64,000 bases of DNA from Streptomyces sp. A0642 (GTDB taxonomy: Bacteria; Actinomycetota; Actinomycetes; Streptomycetales; Streptomycetaceae), in NCBI RefSeq assembly GCF_004795105.1, contig NZ_SSBL01000017.1, positions 95,734 to 159,733 on the forward strand, read 5' to 3'. Below are positions 58,101-64,000 of this stretch, in pieces; positions within the stretch are counted from its first letter, which is position 1; the number at the start of each line of letters is the position of its first letter. Made by a program: the position numbers and the translations under genes. The notes beneath the pieces are model-generated. The model did not search any database. It was not told where the DNA came from and saw only the letters and a program-made list of their open reading frames with translations.

Positions 58101-59027
58101 TCAGGAGTGGCCGAGGTCCTCCGTGGGCGCATCCGGCTCCGCCGGCACGGAGCCGGAGTCTCGCGCCGGACGCAGCGGGTACTCGTCCACCTGCATCGTG
58201 TCCAGGGCGTGCGGCGCCGGCTTCGGCGGCTTCGGCATGACCGCCGCCTCCGAATGCCCGCCGCAGCCGTACGACAGGGACACCACGTGCCCGTCCGCCG
58301 GTCCGAATTCGTTCGCGCACACCCCGAAGGCCTGCTTCAGTGAGCCCGCGAGCGGGACCAGGAAGGCGCACGACACGCACGTCGCCGGGGCCGCCTGGGC
58401 CATCGGCGTCTTCGCGCCGAACCCTTCGTCCCAGCGGTCGGCCGCGATGTGGAGTCCGTACCGGGACAGCACCCGCGCACGCCTCATGCCCAGCTCGTCC
58501 GCGACCGCCGCGATCGAACCGCGGCGCGGCGGGTCGGGGCGCGTCGTCAGTTCCGCGTCCTCGGACTCGACGAGGTCGGCCAGCTCGCCGGACACCGGGG
58601 AGTTCGGCGGGACCTCGTCCTCGCCGGTGTAGCCCGGCTCCAGGCGCAGGTCGTCCGCCTCGGTGGGCAGCAGATCGCCCGGCCCCATGTCGCCCGGCCG
58701 CAGCCGCTCGCTCCAGGGCACCCACTCCGGCGCGAGCAGCGCGTCGGTGCCCGGCAGCAGAACCGTCTCGTCCAGCGTGACGTTCTTCGCGCGGGAGGCC
58801 CTGGCGACCGTCACCGCCCAGCGCCAGCCCCGGTAGGCCGGGTCCTTGCACTCGAAGTAGTGCGTGACGACCCGGTCCCCCTCGGGGACCACGGCCACAT
58901 GTTCACCCACCACTCCTGGCGCGGCCGCTTCCTCGGCCGCCGCGCGGGCGAGGTCTACGGCCTCGGCGCACAAGCGGTCGGGGACGGGGGTACGGGCCGT
59001 ACGGCTTCGCGTCGTCGCAGCACTCAC
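58101..59027 (-). CDS. DUF3027 domain protein
   Basis: A 308-residue DUF3027 protein conserved in actinobacteria. EHVAVVPEGDRVVTHYFECK, GWRWAVTVARASRAKNVTLD and LLAPEWVPWSERLRPGD are the family signature; the C-terminal half has clustered cysteines (CVSCAFLV, VCANEFGPADG, YGCGGHSE), possibly metal-binding. Function unknown. GTG at 59027; its stop lies 45 bases from the end of the large palindrome. It is divergent from an MFS gene. Confidence 0.9.
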   Translation of the reverse strand: MSAATTRSRTARTPVPDRLCAEAVDLARAAAEEAAAPGVVGEHVAVVPEGDRVVTHYFECKDPAYRGWRWAVTVARASRAKNVTLDETVLLPGTDALLAPEWVPWSERLRPGDMGPGDLLPTEADDLRLEPGYTGEDEVPPNSPVSGELADLVESEDAELTTRPDPPRRGSIAAVADELGMRRARVLSRYGLHIAADRWDEGFGAKTPMAQAAPATCVSCAFLVPLAGSLKQAFGVCANEFGPADGHVVSLSYGCGGHSEAAVMPKPPKPAPHALDTMQVDEYPLRPARDSGSVPAEPDAPTEDLGHS

Positions 59028-59446
59028 AGGTCTCGCTTCTCTCCTACGCCAGTCTCACGAGCGCGCCAGCACATCCATCGATTTCGGCCATACGGTTGCG
59101 GGCGGAGCGGACCTGGGGGCCGCGTCGACGTCCACACCCGTTGTGCCTGCCTCGGGCGCACCTTCTGCAATCCATTCTGCGGGATCGCCGAGAGGCGCGC
59201 GGCCAAGAACAACCGCCGGTGGCGCGCTACGCACGCTACCCTCTCCGCCGCCCCCCGCCCACCTGCCCGTCCCAAACGACGCCGTATCCGATGCCGGATC
59301 CGGGGAGAAGGGCGCACTCCGGCCACCTGGATCGGCGCCTCCGCACCCCCTGCGACCTGGCCGATCACTGACCCGACGGGGCGGTACCCACCGCGCCTCG
59401 CCCCGATCTCGGTTCGTGATGCCGGGGACTGGGGCAGTATGACCAA
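59028..59446. other. 419-base divergent gap without a supported gene
   Basis: Promoters for DUF3027 (minus) and the MFS gene (plus) must lie here. A basic frame with CACLGRTFCNPFCG and high third-position G+C occurs around 59130-59230 on the plus strand, but it lacks a good start and loses codon bias downstream, so I do not annotate it. Confidence 0.4.
59435..59440 (+). promoter_or_regulatory. -10 element CAGTAT for leaderless MFS gene
   Basis: CAGTAT is followed by six bases and the GTG at 59447; there is no ribosome site. Confidence 0.45.
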
Positions 59447-60874
59447 GTGGCTTCTGCCAGGTCGCACGACGCATCCGGCCCGCTCCGCAGAACGGGCCGG
59501 TCGATCGGTCATGCCCTGCAGACCCCGTTCACCGGGACCGCCCGGGGCATCCGCAAGGCGACCCACGCCCACGGGGCCGGTGAGTCGGGGCTGGGCAAGC
59601 TGATCGAACTGCACGCGGTGAACGGCGCGGGCGACGTGATGATCACGGTCGCGCTCGCGTCGACCGTGTTCTTCTCCGTACCGACGGACCAGGCGCGTGG
59701 CCGGGTCGCGCTGTACCTCGCCGTGACCATGGCGCCGTTCATCCTCCTCGCCCCGGTCATCGGGCCGCTCCTCGACCGCCTGCCGCACGGCCGCCGCGCC
59801 GCGATGGCGGGCTCCATGCTCGCCCGGGCGCTCCTGGCGCTCACGATGTCGGGGGCGGTCGCCACCGGTGGCCTGGAGCTGTATCCGGCCGCTCTGGGCG
59901 TACTGGTGTGTTCCAAGGCGTACGGGGTGGTGCGGAGCGCCGTCGTGCCGCGGCTGCTGCCACCCCGCTTCTCCCTGGTGAAGGCCAATTCACGGGTGAC
60001 CCTCGCCGGTCTCCTGGCGACCGGCGTGGCCGCGCCCATCGGGGCGGGGCTCCAGACCATCGGGCCGCCGTGGCCGCTGTACGGCGCGTGCGCGATCTTC
60101 GCCGGCGGCGCGGTCCTCGCCTTCACGCTGCCGCACAAGGTGGACTCGGCGAAGGGCGAACGGAAGGCCCAGCTGGTCCCGCCGCACGGCGAGGGCGCCG
60201 ACCGGCCCGAACCGGTCCGGAAGAACACCACGCGGAGGACCAGGGCCAAGGAGAAGAACGGCGAGAAGGAGAAGCGGCCGGGGCTGCGCTCCGTCGGCCC
60301 GTCCGTCCTTCACGGGCTCCAGGCCAACGCCTCGCACCGGGCCCTCTCCGGTTTCCTGATCTTCTTCCTGGCGTTCCTGCTGCGCGAACACCCGCTCGCG
60401 GGGCAGAGCGCCGCCATCTCGCTCGGCATCGTCGGGGTGGCCGCCGGGGTGGGGAACGCGCTGGGCACCGCCGTGGGCTCCTGGCTCCGGGCCCGCGGCC
60501 CCGAGATCATCATCGCCTCGGTGCTGGGTCTCGCCCTGGGCGTCGCCGTGCTGGCCGCCGCCTTCTTCAGCACGGTCATGGTCGCCGCGCTCGCGGCCAT
60601 GGCGGGCTTCACCCAGGCCCTGTCGAAGCTGTCGCTGGACGCGATGATCCAGCGCGACGTGCCGGAGGAGGTGCGGACGTCGGCGTTCGCCCGCTCGGAG
60701 ACGCTGCTCCAGATGGCCTGGGTGGTGGGCGGGGCGATCGGCATCGCCCTCCCCCTCAACGGAGTACTGGGCATGTCGGTCGCCGCGGGCATCCTCGCGC
60801 TGGGTGCCGCAGCGTCCGTACGGGGTCTGCTGGCCGCCGCGCGGCGCGGCTCGCCGCACCCCCGCGTGGCGTGA
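59447..60874 (+). CDS. MFS transporter
   Basis: A 475-residue MFS protein with about eleven to twelve hydrophobic helices. DVMITVALASTVFFSVPTDQ is TM1, ILLAPVIGPLLDRLPHGRRA carries the A-type motif between TM2 and TM3, and VPEEVRTSAFARSETLLQMAW marks the C-terminal half. A long lysine/arginine-rich cytoplasmic loop (NTTRRTRAKEKNGEKEKR, around residues 260-285) separates the halves. Substrate unknown. GTG at 59447. The DUF2771 gene follows after 27 bases and has its own -10. Confidence 0.88.
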   Translation: MASARSHDASGPLRRTGRSIGHALQTPFTGTARGIRKATHAHGAGESGLGKLIELHAVNGAGDVMITVALASTVFFSVPTDQARGRVALYLAVTMAPFILLAPVIGPLLDRLPHGRRAAMAGSMLARALLALTMSGAVATGGLELYPAALGVLVCSKAYGVVRSAVVPRLLPPRFSLVKANSRVTLAGLLATGVAAPIGAGLQTIGPPWPLYGACAIFAGGAVLAFTLPHKVDSAKGERKAQLVPPHGEGADRPEPVRKNTTRRTRAKEKNGEKEKRPGLRSVGPSVLHGLQANASHRALSGFLIFFLAFLLREHPLAGQSAAISLGIVGVAAGVGNALGTAVGSWLRARGPEIIIASVLGLALGVAVLAAAFFSTVMVAALAAMAGFTQALSKLSLDAMIQRDVPEEVRTSAFARSETLLQMAWVVGGAIGIALPLNGVLGMSVAAGILALGAAASVRGLLAAARRGSPHPRVA

Positions 60875-60888
60875 GCCGGAGCGACCGA

Positions 60889-60894
60889 TAGCCT
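60889..60894 (+). promoter_or_regulatory. -10 element TAGCCT for leaderless DUF2771 gene
   Basis: TAGCCT is followed by seven bases and the ATG at 60902, with no Shine-Dalgarno. Confidence 0.5.
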
Positions 60895-60901
60895 TCGGCC
60901 C

Positions 60902-61381
60902 ATGACCGTTGCGTTCTTCTCAGGTAAGGGCCGTCGAATCGGCGTCGCTCTTGGTGCCGTGTCCGCGGGACTCCTTGTCCTGTCCGCCTGCGACAAGCCG
61001 ACGCCGCTCGCCACCGTGACGGTCGGCGACAACTCGGTGAGTACCGAGGCGTCCTGCTACAACGACGGCAAGCCCCTCAAGGAATCCGAGATCCAGGGCT
61101 GCCTCAACAAGAAGGCGGAGAAGACCGTCAAGGTCGCGATGGACGACAAGGTCCGCTTCGGCGTCGACCCCGAGGTCGCGGACAACGGCTGGACCCTCTT
61201 CATCAACGGCCAGCAGGCCGAGCAGGAGCCGTACAAGAAGACCTACCGGTCCATCCCGGGCAGCGCCTTCTTCTCCAGCCAGACCGGCGAGACCATGAAG
61301 CAGACGCAGATCAGCATCGTGGAGACCAAGGGCAAGCAGCTGACCGGCGTCTGGCACTTCGAGCTCAAGAAGACCGACTGA
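60902..61381 (+). CDS. DUF2771 lipoprotein
   Basis: A 159-residue DUF2771 lipoprotein. The signal is IGVALGAVSAGLLVL with lipobox LSAC (C at about 30). The mature domain has SCYNDGKPL and IQGCLNKKAEK, two cysteines likely in a disulfide, and strands VRFGVDPEVADNGWTLFING. Function unknown; conserved in actinobacteria next to DUF3027 and MFS genes. It precedes mqnB by 29 bases but has its own promoter. Confidence 0.9.
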   Translation: MTVAFFSGKGRRIGVALGAVSAGLLVLSACDKPTPLATVTVGDNSVSTEASCYNDGKPLKESEIQGCLNKKAEKTVKVAMDDKVRFGVDPEVADNGWTLFINGQQAEQEPYKKTYRSIPGSAFFSSQTGETMKQTQISIVETKGKQLTGVWHFELKKTD

Positions 61382-61410
61382 TCCCCTCCTGACCTCGGAG
61401 GACTCCTTCC

Positions 61411-62115
61411 GTGCGTGTGCTTGTCGTGACCGCTGTCCCGGTGGAACGGGACGCGGTCACGCGTGCGTCCGGGCCCGACGGCGAGGTGTCCGTGCACTGG
61501 GTGCCGGGCGCGGAGATCCACCGGGCGGGCCCCTATGACGTCCTCGCGGGCGGTGCGGGTCCGGCCGCCGCGGCGGCCTCGGCCGCGTTCGGGCTGGCCT
61601 CGGGCGCGTACGACCTGGTGATCTCGGCCGGAATCGGCGGCGGGTTCACCGGCGTGGCCCCGGTCGGCTCCCTCGTGGTGGCCGGCCGTATCGGCGCGGC
61701 CGACCTGGGGGCGGAGACTCCGGCGGGCTTCGTGCCCGTCACCGGACTCGGCTTCGGCCGCGTCTGGCACTTCCCGCCCCGCTCGCTGGTGAAGGCGGTG
61801 GCCGGCGCGACCCGCGCGGTGACCGGCGACATCCTCACCGTCTCCACGGTGACCGGCAGCGCCGACCGCGCCGCCGCTCTCCTCGCCGCACACCCCGGCG
61901 CCGTCGCCGAGGCCATGGAGGGCTTCGGGGTGGCGGAGGCGGCCGCCCTGGCCGGCGTCCCCGTCCTGGAGATCAGGGCCGTGTCGAACGCCGTCGGGCC
62001 CCGCGACCGCGACGCCTGGCGCATCGGCGACGCGCTGGCCGCGCTCACCGGGGCGTTCGGGAAGCTCATCCCCGTACTGGAAGGCTGGACCCACCATGAC
62101 CGACACGACTCCTGA
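61411..62115 (+). CDS. mqnB: Futalosine hydrolase
   Basis: Cleaves futalosine to dehypoxanthine futalosine and hypoxanthine, second step of the futalosine route to menaquinone used by Streptomyces. The product is 234 residues of the MTA/SAH nucleosidase fold: DLVISAGIGGGFTG, VAEAMEGFGVAEAAAL (the Glu-Met base-binding motif), and EIRAVSNAVGPRDRDAW with the catalytic-type aspartate. GTG at 61411 with GGAGGA upstream. The last 20 bases overlap mqnD, coupling the two. Confidence 0.94.
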   Translation: MRVLVVTAVPVERDAVTRASGPDGEVSVHWVPGAEIHRAGPYDVLAGGAGPAAAAASAAFGLASGAYDLVISAGIGGGFTGVAPVGSLVVAGRIGAADLGAETPAGFVPVTGLGFGRVWHFPPRSLVKAVAGATRAVTGDILTVSTVTGSADRAAALLAAHPGAVAEAMEGFGVAEAAALAGVPVLEIRAVSNAVGPRDRDAWRIGDALAALTGAFGKLIPVLEGWTHHDRHDS

Positions 62116-62971
62116 CGCCCCGGCTGCTCCCGGCCCGCTGCGGATCGCGTTCTCGCCGTGCCCGAACGACACGTTCGTCTTCGACGCCTGGGCGCACGGA
62201 AGGGTCCCCGGCGCGCCGGCGCTCGACGTCACGTTCGCGGACATCGACATCACCAACGGCATGGCCGAGCGCGGCGAACTGGACGTGCTGAAGGTGTCGT
62301 ACGCCGTGCTCCCCTGGGTCCTCGACGAGTACGCGCTGCTGCCGTGCGGCGGCGCGCTGGGACGCGGCTGCGGGCCGCTCGTCCTCACGAAGGAGGCGGG
62401 CGCCGACCTGACGGGGAAGACGGTCGCCGTGCCGAGCGAGCGCTCCACCGCCTATCTGCTCTTCCGCCTCTGGGCCGCCGAAGCGGTGCCGGACGGCGTG
62501 GGCGAGATCGTCGTCATGCCGTTCGACGAGATCATGCCGGCGGTGCGGGACGGCAAGGTCGACGCGGGTCTCGTCATCCATGAGGCGCGCTTCACGTATC
62601 AGAACTACGGCCTGCACAACCTCGCCGACATGGGCCGCCACTGGGAGGACACGACCGGGCTGCCCATCCCGCTCGGCGCGATCATCGCCAAGCGGTCCCT
62701 GGGCGCGGACACGCTGAAGCTGCTCGCCGAGTCGGTGCGCACCTCGGTCCGGATGGCCTGGGACGACCCGGAGGCGTCGCGTCCCTACGTGCGGGAGCAC
62801 GCGCAGGAGATGGACCCGTCCGTCGCCGACCAGCACATCGGTCTGTACGTGAACGAGTTCACCGCCGACCTCGGCGAGGACGGCTACGCGGCGATCCGCG
62901 GCCTGCTGACGCGCGCCGCGGCCGAGGGCCTGGTGCCGCCCCTCGGCCCCGACGCGCTGTCGTTCGTCTGA
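62096..62971 (+). CDS. mqnD: 1,4-dihydroxy-6-naphthoate synthase
   Basis: Converts cyclic dehypoxanthine futalosine to 1,4-dihydroxy-6-naphthoate in menaquinone biosynthesis. The product is 291 residues of the periplasmic-binding-like fold: RIAFSPCPNDTFVFDAWAHG, VLKVSYAVLPW, VPSERSTAYLLFRLW and AGLVIHEARFTYQNYGL (catalytic histidine) are all conserved. It starts inside mqnB by 20 bases. The other pathway genes (mqnA, mqnC) are not in this window. Confidence 0.95.
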   Translation: MTDTTPDAPAAPGPLRIAFSPCPNDTFVFDAWAHGRVPGAPALDVTFADIDITNGMAERGELDVLKVSYAVLPWVLDEYALLPCGGALGRGCGPLVLTKEAGADLTGKTVAVPSERSTAYLLFRLWAAEAVPDGVGEIVVMPFDEIMPAVRDGKVDAGLVIHEARFTYQNYGLHNLADMGRHWEDTTGLPIPLGAIIAKRSLGADTLKLLAESVRTSVRMAWDDPEASRPYVREHAQEMDPSVADQHIGLYVNEFTADLGEDGYAAIRGLLTRAAAEGLVPPLGPDALSFV

Positions 62972-62996
62972 GGGCGTCCTCGCGCACCCCGCCGCT

Positions 62997-63389
62997 CTAC
63001 ACGTCGAGCTGGTCCGCCACCGCCCGCAGCAGACCGGCGATCTTGGCGCCGGACGCCTTGTCGGGATAGCGGCCGCGCTCCAGCATCGGCGTGATGTTCT
63101 CCAGAACGGTCGTCAGGTCCTGCACGATCGACGCCAGCTCGTCCGGCTTGCGGCGCTGGGCGGCCGCGACCGACGGGGTGGGGTCGAGGATCGCCACGGA
63201 AAGCGCCTGGTCACCGCGTTGTCCGGCGACGACGCCGAACTCGACGCGCTGGCCGGGCTTGAGGGCGTCGACTCCGTCGGGAAGCACGGAGGAGTGCACG
63301 AAGACGTCACTGCCGTCGTCGCGGGAGAGGAAGCCGAAGCCCTTCTCACTGTTGAACCACTTGACCTTGCCAGTCGGCAAAGCACGCAC
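62997..63389 (-). CDS. Cold-shock domain protein with C-terminal extension
   Basis: A 130-residue protein. Residues ~5-70 are a cold-shock domain (GKVKWFNSEKGFGFLSRDDG with RNP1, DVFVHSSVLP with RNP2), which binds single-stranded RNA or DNA. The extra C-terminal ~60 residues (DELASIVQDLTTVLENITP, AKIAGLLRAVADQLDV) are helical and typical of a second class of Streptomyces cold-shock proteins. GTG at 63389. Convergent with mqnD and divergent from the 74-residue membrane protein. Confidence 0.9.
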   Translation of the reverse strand: MRALPTGKVKWFNSEKGFGFLSRDDGSDVFVHSSVLPDGVDALKPGQRVEFGVVAGQRGDQALSVAILDPTPSVAAAQRRKPDELASIVQDLTTVLENITPMLERGRYPDKASGAKIAGLLRAVADQLDV

Positions 63390-63575
63390 CCCATCTCAAC
63401 CCGTATGCCGGAACAAAGCCTCAGCAGGTCAGGCCGTCCTGTGGTCGTGCTTCCCCTGCTGGCAGAAGCCTCCACAGGTGAAGTACCCCTCGTCAAGCCT
63501 GGTCATCCGGACTCTGTCCGGAAACGGCACTTGCCTCGTCCACCGGTGCCGTGGGGGCCGGCCGCCGCCGGGAAC

Positions 63576-63581
63576 TACCAT
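63576..63581 (+). promoter_or_regulatory. -10 element TACCAT for leaderless small membrane gene
   Basis: TACCAT is followed by six bases and the GTG at 63588, with no ribosome site. Confidence 0.5.
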
Positions 63582-63587
63582 CGCGGG

Positions 63588-63812
63588 GTGAGCACTCCCT
63601 CTTCCCACGCAGGCGACCGACTGGTCCGCGCCGGCGCGATCGTCTTCCTCGTCGGCGCACTGTCGACCCTCGCCACCATGGCCCCGCTCTTCCTCGGTAC
63701 GGACCCGCTGCCGTCCATCGCGTGGTCCCTCTGCATGCTGATGGGCGTCGGCTTCCTGATCGCCGCGGCAGGCGTGATCCGTTCCGCGCGCGCGGCCTCA
63801 CCGAAGCGGTAG
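63588..63812 (+). CDS. 74-residue membrane protein
   Basis: A small protein with two TM helices (AGAIVFLVGALSTLATMAPLF; IAWSLCMLMGVGFLIAAAGV) and a basic C-terminus (RSARAASPKR). Small two-helix proteins of this kind are common and uncharacterised in Streptomyces. GTG at 63588 was chosen from the -10 spacing; an earlier in-frame start would run through the cold-shock gene promoter region. Confidence 0.78.
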   Translation: MSTPSSHAGDRLVRAGAIVFLVGALSTLATMAPLFLGTDPLPSIAWSLCMLMGVGFLIAAAGVIRSARAASPKR

Positions 63813-63823
63813 CCCTCCCGTCA

Positions 63824-63878
63824 GACGGGCCGTCGGAACGTGGCGGCGCCTGGGGCCGCCACGTTCCGACGGCCCGTC
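63824..63878. terminator. 24-bp perfect hairpin between convergent genes
   Basis: 63824-63847 is the exact reverse complement of 63855-63878 with the seven-base loop GCCTGGG. It separates the small membrane gene from the convergent HAD gene and should stop both. Confidence 0.85.
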
Positions 63879-63894
63879 GGAGCCGGCCGGCCGG

Positions 63895-64000
63895 CTACCG
63901 GGTGGCCGTGTACGCGTCCAGCCAGGCCGGGAACTCCGTGAGGGACGTCAGGATGACGTCCGCGCCCGCCGCGCGCAGTTCCGCCTCGTCGCACGGGCCC
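63895..64000 (-). CDS. HAD-family hydrolase, C-terminal fragment
   Basis: The minus strand from the window edge reads GPCDEAELRAAGADVILTSL and then TEFPAWLDAYTATR before TAG at 63897-63895. The sequence GADVILTSLTEFPAWL is the typical C-terminus of phosphoglycolate-phosphatase-like HAD hydrolases. Only 34 residues are visible, so the catalytic DxDxT and later motifs lie outside the window. Confidence 0.6.
   Translation of the reverse strand, partial: GPCDEAELRAAGADVILTSLTEFPAWLDAYTATR

Noticed and set aside
51696..58343. Very long plus-strand open frame covering the P-type ATPase and the region antisense to the sacsin-like gene
   Set aside because: It has arginine/glycine/proline-rich low-complexity translation, no motif, and lies in a shadow frame of two well-supported genes; long antisense frames are expected at this G+C content.
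59096..59371. Small arginine-rich frame and a cysteine-containing frame in the gap before the MFS gene
   Set aside because: Codon bias is lost midway and neither has a credible start; promoter DNA is more likely.
1..64000. tRNA, rRNA or CRISPR arrays
   Set aside because: The intergenic regions were read for T-loop-like sequence, conserved rRNA segments and regularly spaced repeats and none was found.

Overview
The window looks like chromosomal DNA of a Streptomyces or close relative. Base composition is very G+C-rich, codon third positions are almost all G or C, and GTG/TTG starts and ATGA stop-start overlaps are frequent. Several lineage-typical genes are present: a conservon (cvnA-D) with two P450s, DUF397, DUF3027, DUF2530 and DUF2771 proteins, an ECF41 sigma factor, a LAxTG-type sortase substrate, and the futalosine menaquinone genes mqnB and mqnD. 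I see no tRNA, rRNA, CRISPR array, prophage or intact transposase.

Layout. (1) 1-6067, minus strand: an acyl-CoA carboxylase operon (TIGR03084 protein, AtuA-like DUF1446 protein, carboxyltransferase, biotin carboxylase) joined by 4-bp overlaps and preceded by a TetR-type palindrome. (2) 6199-12793: small accessory enzymes and regulators (GNAT, DinB, XRE regulator, NTF2-like protein), an RhtA-like exporter and a 961-residue FAD/Fe-S dehydrogenase. (3) 13126-18504: the conservon followed directly by a CYP157-like and a CYP154-like P450. (4) 18632-24640: serC, a Uma2 nuclease, a GNAT, an F420/PPOX protein, a membrane-anchored propeller-like protein, an SGNH hydrolase and two regulators. (5) 24737-27490: an accessory island with a replication-type wHTH protein, a protein carrying two compensating frameshifts, an orphan DUF397 gene with an unknown partner, and two MITE-like palindromes. 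(6) 28570-36957: a one-direction cluster encoding a secreted I36-like protein, a lipoprotein, an HlyD-type adaptor with a peptidoglycan-binding domain, a MacB-type ATPase and permease, a DUF1906 protein, a small membrane protein and a Tat-signal protein resembling a degraded M15 peptidase. (7) 37088-49643: an ECF41 sigma factor, DUF1062, DHFR-like and EEP proteins, a LADTG cell-wall protein, a multi-pass Ser/Thr kinase, an aldo-keto reductase, a 28-residue membrane micro-protein, ThpR, MFS/MarR and a ribbon-helix-helix protein. (8) 49690-64000: NCS2 permease, DUF2530, a CtpE-like P-type ATPase, a sacsin/Hsp90-type ATPase protein, a 435-bp nested palindrome, DUF3027, MFS, DUF2771, mqnB-mqnD, a cold-shock protein and the end of a HAD hydrolase.

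The best candidates for something undescribed are the envelope/export cluster at 28570-36957, the nested palindrome at 57621-58055 (its terminal repeat recurs at 20511-20534), and the island at 24737-27490. About ten genes share a TAnnnT-like hexamer 6-8 bases before the start codon and lack a clear Shine-Dalgarno, which points to widespread leaderless transcription.
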